Assembly (NCBI GenBank): GCA_947650875.1
Contig: CANSXE010000015.1
Span: 1-34,382, forward strand
Direction of reading: 5' to 3'
DNA length: 34,382 bases
DNA from: an uncultured Bacillota bacterium
Lineage (GTDB): Bacteria; Bacillota; Clostridia; Oscillospirales; Oscillospiraceae
Shown: positions 1 through 5,704 of the stretch, in pieces
How the letters are laid out: each line of letters begins with the position of its first letter
Position numbering within the stretch: position 1 is the first letter of the stretch
Made by a program: the position numbers and the translations under genes
The notes under the pieces: model-generated
What the model saw: the letters and a program-made list of their open reading frames with translations, nothing else
What the model was told of the DNA's origin: nothing
The model's database searches: none

Positions 1-610
1 TCTTGCCGGCCAGGATATACATGGTGAGCTCCTTGTAATACTTGGTGTTCAGCTCGTACATCTGGTCGAACATGGCCACGTCCTTCATCAGGGTGACCTG
101 GTGATTCTCCAGCACCTTGACGATCTTATCCACGTTGACCTCGGCCTTGGAGTAGCTGGCCTTCATGGCTTCCAGCTCGTTTTTCTTCTTCTGGAAGAAG
201 CCGCCGATGCCCTTTTTCTCCGGCTGGCCGAAGGTTTTCAGCTCCACCACCAGGGAGGACAGGGCCTCGCCCACCTCCCCCAGGTCCTTGGTCTTCACAT
301 TGTTCAGGGCGCTCTCAGAGAAGGCGGCGATGTTCTTCTGGGCGGCCGCGCCGTAGTTGAGCACCAGGTTGCTGTCGGTCACGTCGATCTTCTGAGAGAA
401 GTCCTCCACCATCTTCCGTTCCGCCTCGCTGAGCATGGACTCGTCCAGCTTGACGGCGTTGGCGTCCCGGGCGGCCTGGGCCGCTTCGTCCACCTGGGGG
501 GCCGCCGGGGCGGAGGGCTCCAACGTCAGCGCCGGGGCCTCCACCGCCTGGGCTGCGGAGGGCTCGAAGGTCAGCTCGGGGGTGGTGTTCAGATTCAGTT
601 CGTCACTCAT
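1..610 (-). CDS. telA: TelA-family toxic anion resistance protein (3' part cut by window edge)
   Basis: Reading leftwards from the ATG at 610-608 gives about 203 residues without a stop before the window ends, so the C-terminus is missing. The first 50 residues are Pro/Ala/Glu-rich and low in complexity. They lead into a helical region with KKGIGGFFQKKKNELEAM, typical of TelA proteins (tellurite/toxic-anion and antimicrobial tolerance; biochemical role uncertain). An AGGAGG lies nine bases upstream, inside the preceding small gene, which it overlaps by 8 bp. It is therefore probably translationally coupled and the last seen gene of the xpaC operon. TelA next to XpaC is a recurring Firmicute pairing, which supports the call. 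Confidence 0.85.
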   Translation of the reverse strand, partial: MSDELNLNTTPELTFEPSAAQAVEAPALTLEPSAPAAPQVDEAAQAARDANAVKLDESMLSEAERKMVEDFSQKIDVTDSNLVLNYGAAAQKNIAAFSESALNNVKTKDLGEVGEALSSLVVELKTFGQPEKKGIGGFFQKKKNELEAMKASYSKAEVNVDKIVKVLENHQVTLMKDVAMFDQMYELNTKYYKELTMYILAGK

Positions 611-827
611 GATTGTTTTCCTCCTGTTGTTTTTTGTCGTAAGCCAGATAGCGGTACCAGTGGACGGCAACGCACAATGTCATAACGATAGCGCAGAAAG
701 CGGTAAAACCATCCAGCCTGCCCCAACGAAAAATATAGTTGAAAAGATTGATGGCAAGCACCAAAGTCCAAATCAGCGCGTTAAGCAGGCACATGCCTTT
801 CGAAATCTGGTCACGATAATTACCCAT
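603..827 (-). CDS. Small two-helix membrane protein
   Basis: This 74-residue protein has two hydrophobic segments, roughly residues 14-31 and 40-57, joined by a short FRWGRLDG loop. It ends in a charged, Lys/Gln/Glu/Asn-rich tail. GAGGAG sits four to five bases before the ATG, and the stop overlaps the telA start, so expression with telA is likely. I do not recognise the family. Its position between xpaC and telA suggests a membrane partner of that system, which is inference. Start and reading frame are well supported by the ribosome site and the overlap. Confidence 0.6.
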   Translation of the reverse strand: MGNYRDQISKGMCLLNALIWTLVLAINLFNYIFRWGRLDGFTAFCAIVMTLCVAVHWYRYLAYDKKQQEENNHE

Positions 828-841
828 AGAATCTCCTCTCT

Positions 842-870
842 TGTAGGGGCGGCCACAGGCCGCCCCTACA
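842..870. repeat. TGTAGGGGC-ended palindrome, copy 1 (29 bp)
   Basis: A near-perfect inverted repeat starts TGTAGGGGC and ends GCCCCTACA, forming one compact hairpin. It abuts the xpaC stop codon and lies 15 bp before the next start. The same termini occur at 15712-15782 and 18440-18509, which marks it as a REP-like dispersed element and not a gene-specific terminator; no T-run follows. Confidence 0.7.
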
Positions 871-1557
871 TCACAGCTCCAGCGTGGGGCCGTCCATTCC
901 GCTGGTAGGCTTCGTGCCGCCGGACAGGCCCTCCTGAGCCAGCAGGTTCTCCATCACGGTGATGTCGGTGGAGATATCCAGGGCTTCGTCGCCAAAGAGG
1001 GAATCCAGCTGCTTGTCAAATGCGGCGCAGAGGGTATCCAGCATGGTCTCCACCTTCTGCTTGGTGGCGTCGATGTTGCTGCCTGAGATGCCGGCGGAGT
1101 CCATCCGGTCGTAGGCGTTGAGCAGTTTGATGGTGGTGGGCAGGAAGTAGTCCAGGAACCGGGAAATCTGGGGCTGCTTGGCCGGATTGGCAATCACATG
1201 GTCAATAATCTTCCCCGTGACCTCCTCCAGGTGGTCGATCTGAGCGGAAATCTTCTCGTCCGGGATGGCGGCGTTGAGCCGGCGCAGCTCGGAAATCGCC
1301 CGGTCCTTCTCCTTCCGGAGAGCGGCCACCTTGGGATCTTCCTCCTTTTTGGGCTTGGTCTCCTCCTTGGGGGCGCCGGGGGTCTGATATACCTTGTCAG
1401 GGAAAATGGCCTTGCCCACGATAAAAGCGGCCAGCGACAGCCCGGCGCAAAGGATATAGTGCAGCAGACTGTGCAGCGGGAATATCAGGGCGTAGCCCAG
1501 CCATACAAAGCCTATCAGATAGATGGGCAGGACCGATACTTTTTTGTGGGTGGTCAT
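871..1557 (-). CDS. xpaC: XpaC-like (5-bromo-4-chloroindolyl phosphate hydrolysis) family protein
   Basis: This 228-residue protein has two N-terminal hydrophobic segments (about residues 8-25 and 28-45). A Lys/Glu-rich linker (55-85) and a helical C-terminal domain with DYFLPTTIKLLNAYDRM follow, the last a hallmark of XpaC. XpaC proteins were named for X-phosphate hydrolysis but are mainly known as TelA companions; the enzymology is unclear. I chose the ATG at 1557 because CGGAGG precedes it by six bases. The longer upstream frame starts before the promoter and is not needed. It heads the xpaC - small membrane protein - telA operon. Confidence 0.8.
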   Translation of the reverse strand: MTTHKKVSVLPIYLIGFVWLGYALIFPLHSLLHYILCAGLSLAAFIVGKAIFPDKVYQTPGAPKEETKPKKEEDPKVAALRKEKDRAISELRRLNAAIPDEKISAQIDHLEEVTGKIIDHVIANPAKQPQISRFLDYFLPTTIKLLNAYDRMDSAGISGSNIDATKQKVETMLDTLCAAFDKQLDSLFGDEALDISTDITVMENLLAQEGLSGGTKPTSGMDGPTLEL

Positions 1558-1589
1558 GGCATACCTCCGCGTGAATAATAGATATATGT

Positions 1590-1619
1590 ATTCTACCCCC
1601 AACGGCAGGGAAGTGTCAA
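1590..1619 (-). promoter_or_regulatory. Sigma-A type promoter for the xpaC-telA operon
   Basis: On the minus strand TTGACA (1619-1614), an 18-base spacer and TAGAAT (1595-1590) lie about 30 bp before the xpaC start. The -35 is perfect and the -10 has five of six matches. Confidence 0.6.
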
Positions 1620-1650
1620 GGAAATTGGAACAGTTTGCAAAATCAAGAAA

Positions 1651-1703
1651 ACGCAAAAAACAAACTCCCCGTCCGGGCACTTTTCTGCCCTGACGGGGAG
1701 TTT
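1651..1703 (-). terminator. Rho-independent terminator of the sigma/anti-sigma operon
   Basis: The arms 1662-1679 and 1686-1703 pair over 18 bases with one mismatch around a short loop. On the minus strand the stem is followed directly by GTTTTTTG. It lies 56 bp beyond the anti-sigma stop and before the xpaC promoter, separating the two minus-strand operons. Confidence 0.85.
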
Positions 1704-1758
1704 ATAAATGAAAAGAGTTATTGATACATGAAAAACAGCCAAGCAATGCCTTTTTGGC

Positions 1759-3429
1759 CTATTCGTGGTAGATGCCGCCGTGGTGTCCGCTGCTGCGGTG
1801 GCCGCTTTCCCAATGGTGGTCCACCTCGTGCTCCAGAACGGCGCAGGAGTGGCCGTCGATGGTGTACTCATACTCCGAGGTCCCGCACCAGAATTCGATC
1901 TCATACTCCAGTCGGCCGTCGTCCCAGTCACGCTCAATCTTCCAGTTGGAGACATCGCCAGCCGCCAGCCCGGCGTGGTTCAGCGCAGCCTGCTTGGCGG
2001 CGTCCTGACCCATGTCGGCAGCGCCTGCGGTACCGCTGTTCCCATGCTGCTTCATATCGCTTTCCAGAACGAAGCCGGTGTATCCGTCTACGGTATATTC
2101 ATATTCGGTGCTTCCATACCAGAACTCGATCTCATATTCCAGCCGGCCGTCGTCCCAATCCCGCTCGATCTTCCAGTCGGTTACATCGCTCTCAGACAGT
2201 CCCGCATCGTTCAGCGCCGCTTTTTTGGCGCCCTCCCGGCCAACGTCCTGATTTTGAGACGGAGTCACAGGGGTCTGAGTACCGGGAGTCTGAGTGCCGG
2301 GAGTCTGAGTGCCGGGAGTCTGAGTACCGGGAGTCTGAGTGCCGGGGGTCTGAGGAGCCGGGTCGGGTACGGCAGGAACCGGGTCGGGGGCCGCGGGGGT
2401 GGTGGTTGAGGTGTTCAGCACATCCCTGGGCCCGCTGAGCACCTCGCCGGTAAAGGCATCCACAATATACTCAAATTCACCCCAGGCCGTTTTCAGCTCT
2501 ACCTCATAGTGAGGGGGATTCTCGTCCAGCTCCGGGTCCACGTCGGTAACCGCGGAGTTGAGGGCCGCCGTCCCGGCGTAGGTCTCCACCGCCATGGCGG
2601 CGGCGGGCTTGCCGATGGGGATGCGCGTCTCCCCCGTCTCCAGCAGGTCGTTCAGCTCCTCCACGGACAGGGCGGCCAGCTGGTCGAAGGCGGTGGTGCT
2701 GTTGGTAGCCAGGGTGCCGTTCATCTCCATTACTTTCTGCACCAAAGCGGACTTGCCGGCGGACAGGCCGCTGTCAAAGGTCATATACTCCAGCGCGGGG
2801 GCGTCCGCGTCCAGCACCTGGCTGAGCACCGAGGTGCCCGGGGCCTGGGTCCGCAGGACCCCATCCACCGAGGCCACCAGCTCCGCCTGGAGCCGCTGGG
2901 CCCGGGCCTGGTCCTTGTCCTCCACCGAGATGAGGATGGCGGAGGAGATGCTGTCCATATAGCCCTCCCGCACCAGGGCCCCCACAATGGCGTTTACCGC
3001 CACATCCAGCTTGGTGCCCTTCAGGTCGGCGCCGCCATTCATGTCAAAGAGGACCGCCGCCGCTTCGGTGTTCAGGGCGGTGCAGGAGATAACCCGCTCT
3101 CCCCGGTTGACCTTCAGCTCGATGCTGGGGTTGACGTCTAAAGACACAACACTGGCCACGGCATAGCTCTGGTGGTACACCAGCCCGCCCCCGCCGGCCC
3201 CCAGCAGCACCAGCGCTGCGCAGGCAGCCGCCAGCCAGGGGCGCAGCTTCTTCTTGGGCTTCACTTCGGTGACCTCTACATCAATGATATTCCCGTTTGA
3301 TTTCAGCTCTTTCATTTCCATCACGCTCCCGTTTTGCGCACCGCAGCGGGAGAGGATCGCTTCCAAGTCGTCGGGGGCGGCGCGTGTAATTGCCTGCGCC
3401 AGCTTCTGTTCCAGTTCCCGGTCGGTCAT
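1759..3429 (-). CDS. RsgI-like membrane anti-sigma factor with C-terminal PepSY repeats
   Basis: This 556-residue protein probably sequesters the ECF sigma factor encoded just upstream. Residues 1-62 are cytoplasmic and charged, and one transmembrane helix spans about 64-86. Next is an RsgI-type domain beginning VVSLDVNPSIELKVNRG (94-110). A PepSY-like segment at about 305-335 ends in AFTGEVL. A TPGTQ linker (361-385) leads to two near-identical PepSY units (about 398-455 and 475-531), each with WKIERDWDDGRLEYEIEFW. The tail is His-rich. The start ATG at 3429 overlaps the sigma stop as ATGA. The longer open frame upstream is a shadow of the sigma gene. The exported repeats presumably sense an envelope signal, which is inference. 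Confidence 0.8.
   Translation of the reverse strand: MTDRELEQKLAQAITRAAPDDLEAILSRCGAQNGSVMEMKELKSNGNIIDVEVTEVKPKKKLRPWLAAACAALVLLGAGGGGLVYHQSYAVASVVSLDVNPSIELKVNRGERVISCTALNTEAAAVLFDMNGGADLKGTKLDVAVNAIVGALVREGYMDSISSAILISVEDKDQARAQRLQAELVASVDGVLRTQAPGTSVLSQVLDADAPALEYMTFDSGLSAGKSALVQKVMEMNGTLATNSTTAFDQLAALSVEELNDLLETGETRIPIGKPAAAMAVETYAGTAALNSAVTDVDPELDENPPHYEVELKTAWGEFEYIVDAFTGEVLSGPRDVLNTSTTTPAAPDPVPAVPDPAPQTPGTQTPGTQTPGTQTPGTQTPGTQTPVTPSQNQDVGREGAKKAALNDAGLSESDVTDWKIERDWDDGRLEYEIEFWYGSTEYEYTVDGYTGFVLESDMKQHGNSGTAGAADMGQDAAKQAALNHAGLAAGDVSNWKIERDWDDGRLEYEIEFWCGTSEYEYTIDGHSCAVLEHEVDHHWESGHRSSGHHGGIYHE
1837..2238 (-). repeat. Duplicated PepSY-coding units
   Basis: Two units (about 2065-2238 and 1837-2007) encode almost the same 57-residue module. 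They remain close at DNA level across the WKIERDWDDGRLEYEIEFW stretch, indicating a fairly recent internal duplication within the anti-sigma gene. Confidence 0.7.
2275..2349 (-). repeat. Five tandem 15-bp repeats coding (TPGTQ)5
   Basis: A 15-base unit of the form gagtctgagtgccgg repeats five times with few substitutions and encodes a Thr/Pro/Gly/Gln linker outside the membrane. Such tandem units can change copy number by slippage. Confidence 0.85.
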
Positions 3430-4007
3430 CGGTCGCTCTCTCCTTTCATCAGGGCCTTTAATTTTTTCAGCCCGCGGTGGTATTTGGACAGGACGGTGGA
3501 CAGTGGCAGCTCCAGCAGCTGGGCGATCTCCCGGTGCTTCAGGCCGGTCACGGCGTGGAGCAGGACAATCTGCCCCTCCTCCGCTCCCAGCCGGGCCAGG
3601 GCTTCCTGGAGGACCAGCCGGTCCTCGTGGGAGACGTCCGGCGCGGCGGCGGGGATGGCGTTCCACTCCTCCTCGTCCAGGGGGGTCTGCCGTCCGCTCT
3701 GCCGCAGGCGGGACCGGGCCAGGTTCCGGGCCACGGTGAGCAGCCAGGCCATGGGCGAGCCCTGGGGCCGGTAGGAGGGGGCGTTTTCCCACACCTTAAC
3801 AAAGGTGTCCTGTGCCACATCCTGGGCTTCGTGGGCGTCCCGGAGCAGGGACAACGCCAGGGCGTATACAGCTCCCCGGGTCAGGCCATAGAACCGGGCG
3901 AAGGCCTCACGGTCCCCCCGCCCCACCTGGAGCAGCAGCTGTTCCAGCTCCCGGTCCCGGCGGGCGGTCTCGTCTTCCGTTGTCTGAGCTCCCAACAGAG
4001 TCAGCAT
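3426..4007 (-). CDS. ECF-type RNA polymerase sigma-70 family sigma factor
   Basis: This 193-residue protein has sigma region 2 at about residues 25-95, with DAHEAQDVAQDTFVKVWENA for core binding and -10 recognition. Region 4 at about 135-185 ends in a helix-turn-helix with LKHREIAQLLELPLSTVLSK. Its length and two-domain build are those of ECF sigma factors. There is no SigI-type C-terminal domain, although its partner anti-sigma is RsgI-like. The ATG at 4007 has GGAGA about eight bases upstream; an ATG seven bases earlier is out of frame. The gene overlaps the anti-sigma start, so the two are coupled and the sigma factor is probably membrane-tethered when inactive. Confidence 0.88.
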   Translation of the reverse strand: MLTLLGAQTTEDETARRDRELEQLLLQVGRGDREAFARFYGLTRGAVYALALSLLRDAHEAQDVAQDTFVKVWENAPSYRPQGSPMAWLLTVARNLARSRLRQSGRQTPLDEEEWNAIPAAAPDVSHEDRLVLQEALARLGAEEGQIVLLHAVTGLKHREIAQLLELPLSTVLSKYHRGLKKLKALMKGESDR

Positions 4008-4086
4008 AGTCCATTTCTCCTGTCACATAAGGAACGCGCGAAGGGGTCATTTTATCGCACGCTTTCAAAAAATTTTTTTCGCTTCT

Positions 4087-4115
4087 ATTATAGGGCTCAT
4101 TTCCCGGGAAAGCAA
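4087..4115 (-). promoter_or_regulatory. Possible promoter of the sigma/anti-sigma operon
   Basis: On the minus strand TTGCTT (4115-4110), 17 bases and TATAAT (4092-4087) precede the sigma gene by about 80 bp. The -10 is perfect and the -35 weak. No clear ECF-type autoregulatory promoter could be assigned. Confidence 0.4.
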
Positions 4116-4156
4116 GAAAAAATCCCGCCGTCTCGAATTACTTCGAGACAGCGGGA
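4116..4156 (-). terminator. Rho-independent terminator of bioY
   Basis: Arms 4123-4136 and 4143-4156 pair with one mismatch and are followed on the minus strand by a TTTTTT run. It begins 16 bp after the bioY stop. Confidence 0.85.
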
Positions 4157-4171
4157 CAAAAGGGACGCGGT

Positions 4172-4729
4172 TCAGCCCTCCGGGTGGATGTTGGCTTTCA
4201 TCAGCCGCTCCCGCAGAACGGGACCAAGCCCGGTGGCAACAGCTATCTTAATCAAATCGCCGGGAATAAAGGGGATTACGCACCACTTCAGGGCTACATC
4301 CAGCGGATTTCCGGACTGGAACATATACCAGATGGTACCCATGGTGTACAGTACGGCGGTAGCGGCGACCATCCCCAGGAATTGAAGCATCCGATTCTTT
4401 GGAAAGAATTGAATGGCCAGTCCGGTAATAATCACCAGCGGGATATAACCTGCAATGTACCCCCCTGTGGGACCCAGCACCTTACCCATACCGCCCTGAA
4501 AGCCGGTGAACACCGGAACACCTACCATACCCAGCAAAATAAACACCAATGCAGCTATGGCGCTGCGCTGCCAGCCCAGGATATAAGGGGTCATATACAG
4601 CACAAGTGTACACAGAGACAGAGAAATAGGCCCAATCGGAATGGCAAAGGGACTGACTGCCGCAATAACTGCCGCCATTACAGCGGTCATTGCCAGGACA
4701 TAAATGCTGCTTTTTTTCTTTGTTTCCAT
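4172..4729 (-). CDS. bioY: Biotin transporter BioY (ECF transporter S component)
   Basis: This 185-residue membrane protein has about six hydrophobic segments and carries the BioY signature GMVGVPVFTGFQGGMGKVLG (about residues 67-86), followed by PTGGYIAGY. BioY is the biotin-binding S component of an energy-coupling-factor transporter, or works alone in some bacteria. No EcfA/EcfT genes are nearby, so a shared housekeeping ECF module is likely. The short gene stands alone with its own promoter and terminator. AAGGAG precedes the ATG by about eight bases. Biotin supply fits the biotin-dependent acetyl-CoA carboxylase genes of the window at 11277-13095. Confidence 0.92.
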   Translation of the reverse strand: METKKKSSIYVLAMTAVMAAVIAAVSPFAIPIGPISLSLCTLVLYMTPYILGWQRSAIAALVFILLGMVGVPVFTGFQGGMGKVLGPTGGYIAGYIPLVIITGLAIQFFPKNRMLQFLGMVAATAVLYTMGTIWYMFQSGNPLDVALKWCVIPFIPGDLIKIAVATGLGPVLRERLMKANIHPEG

Positions 4730-4769
4730 ATTTTTCGCTCCTTTTTAATCGTAACCCGATTTCTGACTC

Positions 4770-4798
4770 AGTATACAATATCTCTTTTTGTTTGTCAA
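4770..4798 (-). promoter_or_regulatory. Sigma-A promoter of bioY
   Basis: On the minus strand TTGACA (4798-4793), exactly 17 bases and TATACT (4775-4770) form a near-consensus promoter about 40 bp before the start codon. Confidence 0.8.
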
Positions 4799-4821
4799 CT
4801 TAAAATTTTATAGGTTTACTA
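4792..4821 (-). promoter_or_regulatory. Candidate BirA (biotin repressor) operator overlapping the bioY -35
   Basis: On the minus strand TAGTAAAC, 14 bases and GTTGACAA resemble the BirA pattern TTGTTAAC-N(about 15)-GTTAACAA, matching 13 of 16 half-site bases. The second half-site covers the -35 box, where a bound repressor would block RNA polymerase. BirA control of bioY is well known; this site is predicted by eye. Confidence 0.5.
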
Positions 4822-4911
4822 TTGGATTTAAAATTTTAGAAAATCTTAATTTTTCCTTCAAGTCATTTTAGAGTTTCCGTGTTAGTATTTTGATAGTAAG
4901 AGAAACCTGTT

Positions 4912-4953
4912 CAGAGCGGCTGGCCGCTCTGCCCGGCGGGGAAGCCCCGCCGG
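4912..4953 (+). other. Two tandem perfect hairpins in the 5' region of the amidase-like gene
   Basis: The first hairpin pairs 4912-4920 with 4923-4931, and the second pairs 4933-4941 with 4945-4953. Both are perfect and nearly touching, end 13 bp before the GGGAGGGG ribosome site, and stand out from the AT-rich sequence before them. No T-run follows. They could be an mRNA control structure, a short repeat element or a relic terminator. Confidence 0.55.
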
Positions 4954-4977
4954 ACCTTGTGAAGGGAGGGGCGTTCC

Positions 4978-5511
4978 ATGTCGGAACGTACAATTTATAT
5001 TTTACTTACCCGTTCAGGGACCTGGTTCTCCCGGCTGATCCACTTCGCCACCCGGGATAACTACACCCATGCTTCCATCGGTCTGGACGGTCCTGACGGC
5101 CCCTTTTACAGCTTTGCCCGGAAATACCGCTATCTCGCCCTGCCTGCCGGGCTGGTGGAGGAGCAGGTCACGGTGCACCGTCGGGCGGTTCCCTGCTGCC
5201 TGTACGCCCTGAAGGTGGAGGAGGAGGTCTACCTCCGCCTGCGGCAGAAGCTGCGCTCCATGTACGCCCAGCGGGAGGTCTACCACTACAGCGTGCTGGG
5301 CGCCTTTGCCTGCTACTTTAACCTGTCCCTTCCGCGCAGGCATCACTATTTCTGTTCTCAGTTTGTGGCCGGCCTGCTGGAGGACTGCGGCGCGGTGGAG
5401 CTGCCCAAGCCCCCTACGCTGCTTCGCCCGGCCGACCTCTGCGGGGTCAAGGGGCTGCTGCCCGTCCACCAGGGCCTTTTGGAGGGGATTTTGACCCAGA
5501 CCGCCGCCTGA
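4978..5511 (+). CDS. Permuted papain-like (NlpC/P60 superfamily, YiiX-type) amidase/peptidase
   Basis: This 177-residue cytosolic protein has the circularly permuted papain-like layout. His lies in NYTHASIG (residue 31) near the N-terminus. Cys lies in YFCSQFVAGLLEDCG (about residue 124) in the second half. The family includes amidases and thioesterase-like hydrolases acting on peptidoglycan or lipids; the substrate here is unknown. No signal peptide or transmembrane segment is visible. The ATG at 4978 follows GGGAGGGG. It is a single gene between bioY (divergent) and tRNA-Gly, with no obvious terminator. Confidence 0.65.
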   Translation: MSERTIYILLTRSGTWFSRLIHFATRDNYTHASIGLDGPDGPFYSFARKYRYLALPAGLVEEQVTVHRRAVPCCLYALKVEEEVYLRLRQKLRSMYAQREVYHYSVLGAFACYFNLSLPRRHHYFCSQFVAGLLEDCGAVELPKPPTLLRPADLCGVKGLLPVHQGLLEGILTQTAA

Positions 5512-5542
5512 AAAAAATTTCTGGTTTTTCTAAAAATAGGGG

Positions 5543-5571
5543 TTGACTTTTTTATCAGCTGACGCTATAAT
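5543..5571 (+). promoter_or_regulatory. Sigma-A promoter of tRNA-Gly
   Basis: TTGACT (5543-5548), 17 bases and TATAAT (5566-5571) end 13 bp before the tRNA, giving a predicted start about seven bases before the mature 5' end. Confidence 0.85.
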
Positions 5572-5584
5572 AGCCACTGTTGTT

Positions 5585-5660
5585 GCGAGTGTAGCTCATC
5601 TGGTAGAGCGCCACCTTGCCAAGGTGGAGGTAGCGAGTTCGAGTCTCGTCACTCGCTCCA
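5585..5660 (+). tRNA. tRNA-Gly (anticodon GCC)
   Basis: This is a 76-base cloverleaf. The acceptor stem GCGAGTG pairs with CACTCGC, with discriminator T and encoded CCA. The D-arm is GCTC/GAGC. Anticodon stem CCACC/GGTGG has loop TTGCCAA, giving GCC. The T-arm carries TTCGAGT. It has its own promoter and terminator. Confidence 0.95.
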
Positions 5661-5704
5661 AAATAAAAGAGAAGACACGCTGTTGCGTGTCTTCTCTTTT
5701 ATTT
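5661..5704. terminator. Bidirectional terminator shared by tRNA-Gly and the helicase gene
   Basis: A perfect 20-bp inverted repeat (5661-5680 with 5685-5704, loop TGTT) has A-rich and T-rich outer arms, so it can terminate in both directions. The helicase stop codon lies inside the right arm at 5699-5701. Confidence 0.85.

Noticed and set aside
1728-2438. Plus-strand frame with SRRSSE-like repeats opposite the anti-sigma gene
   Set aside because: The repeats are the mirror of the (TPGTQ)5 linker; the minus-strand protein is clearly the real product.
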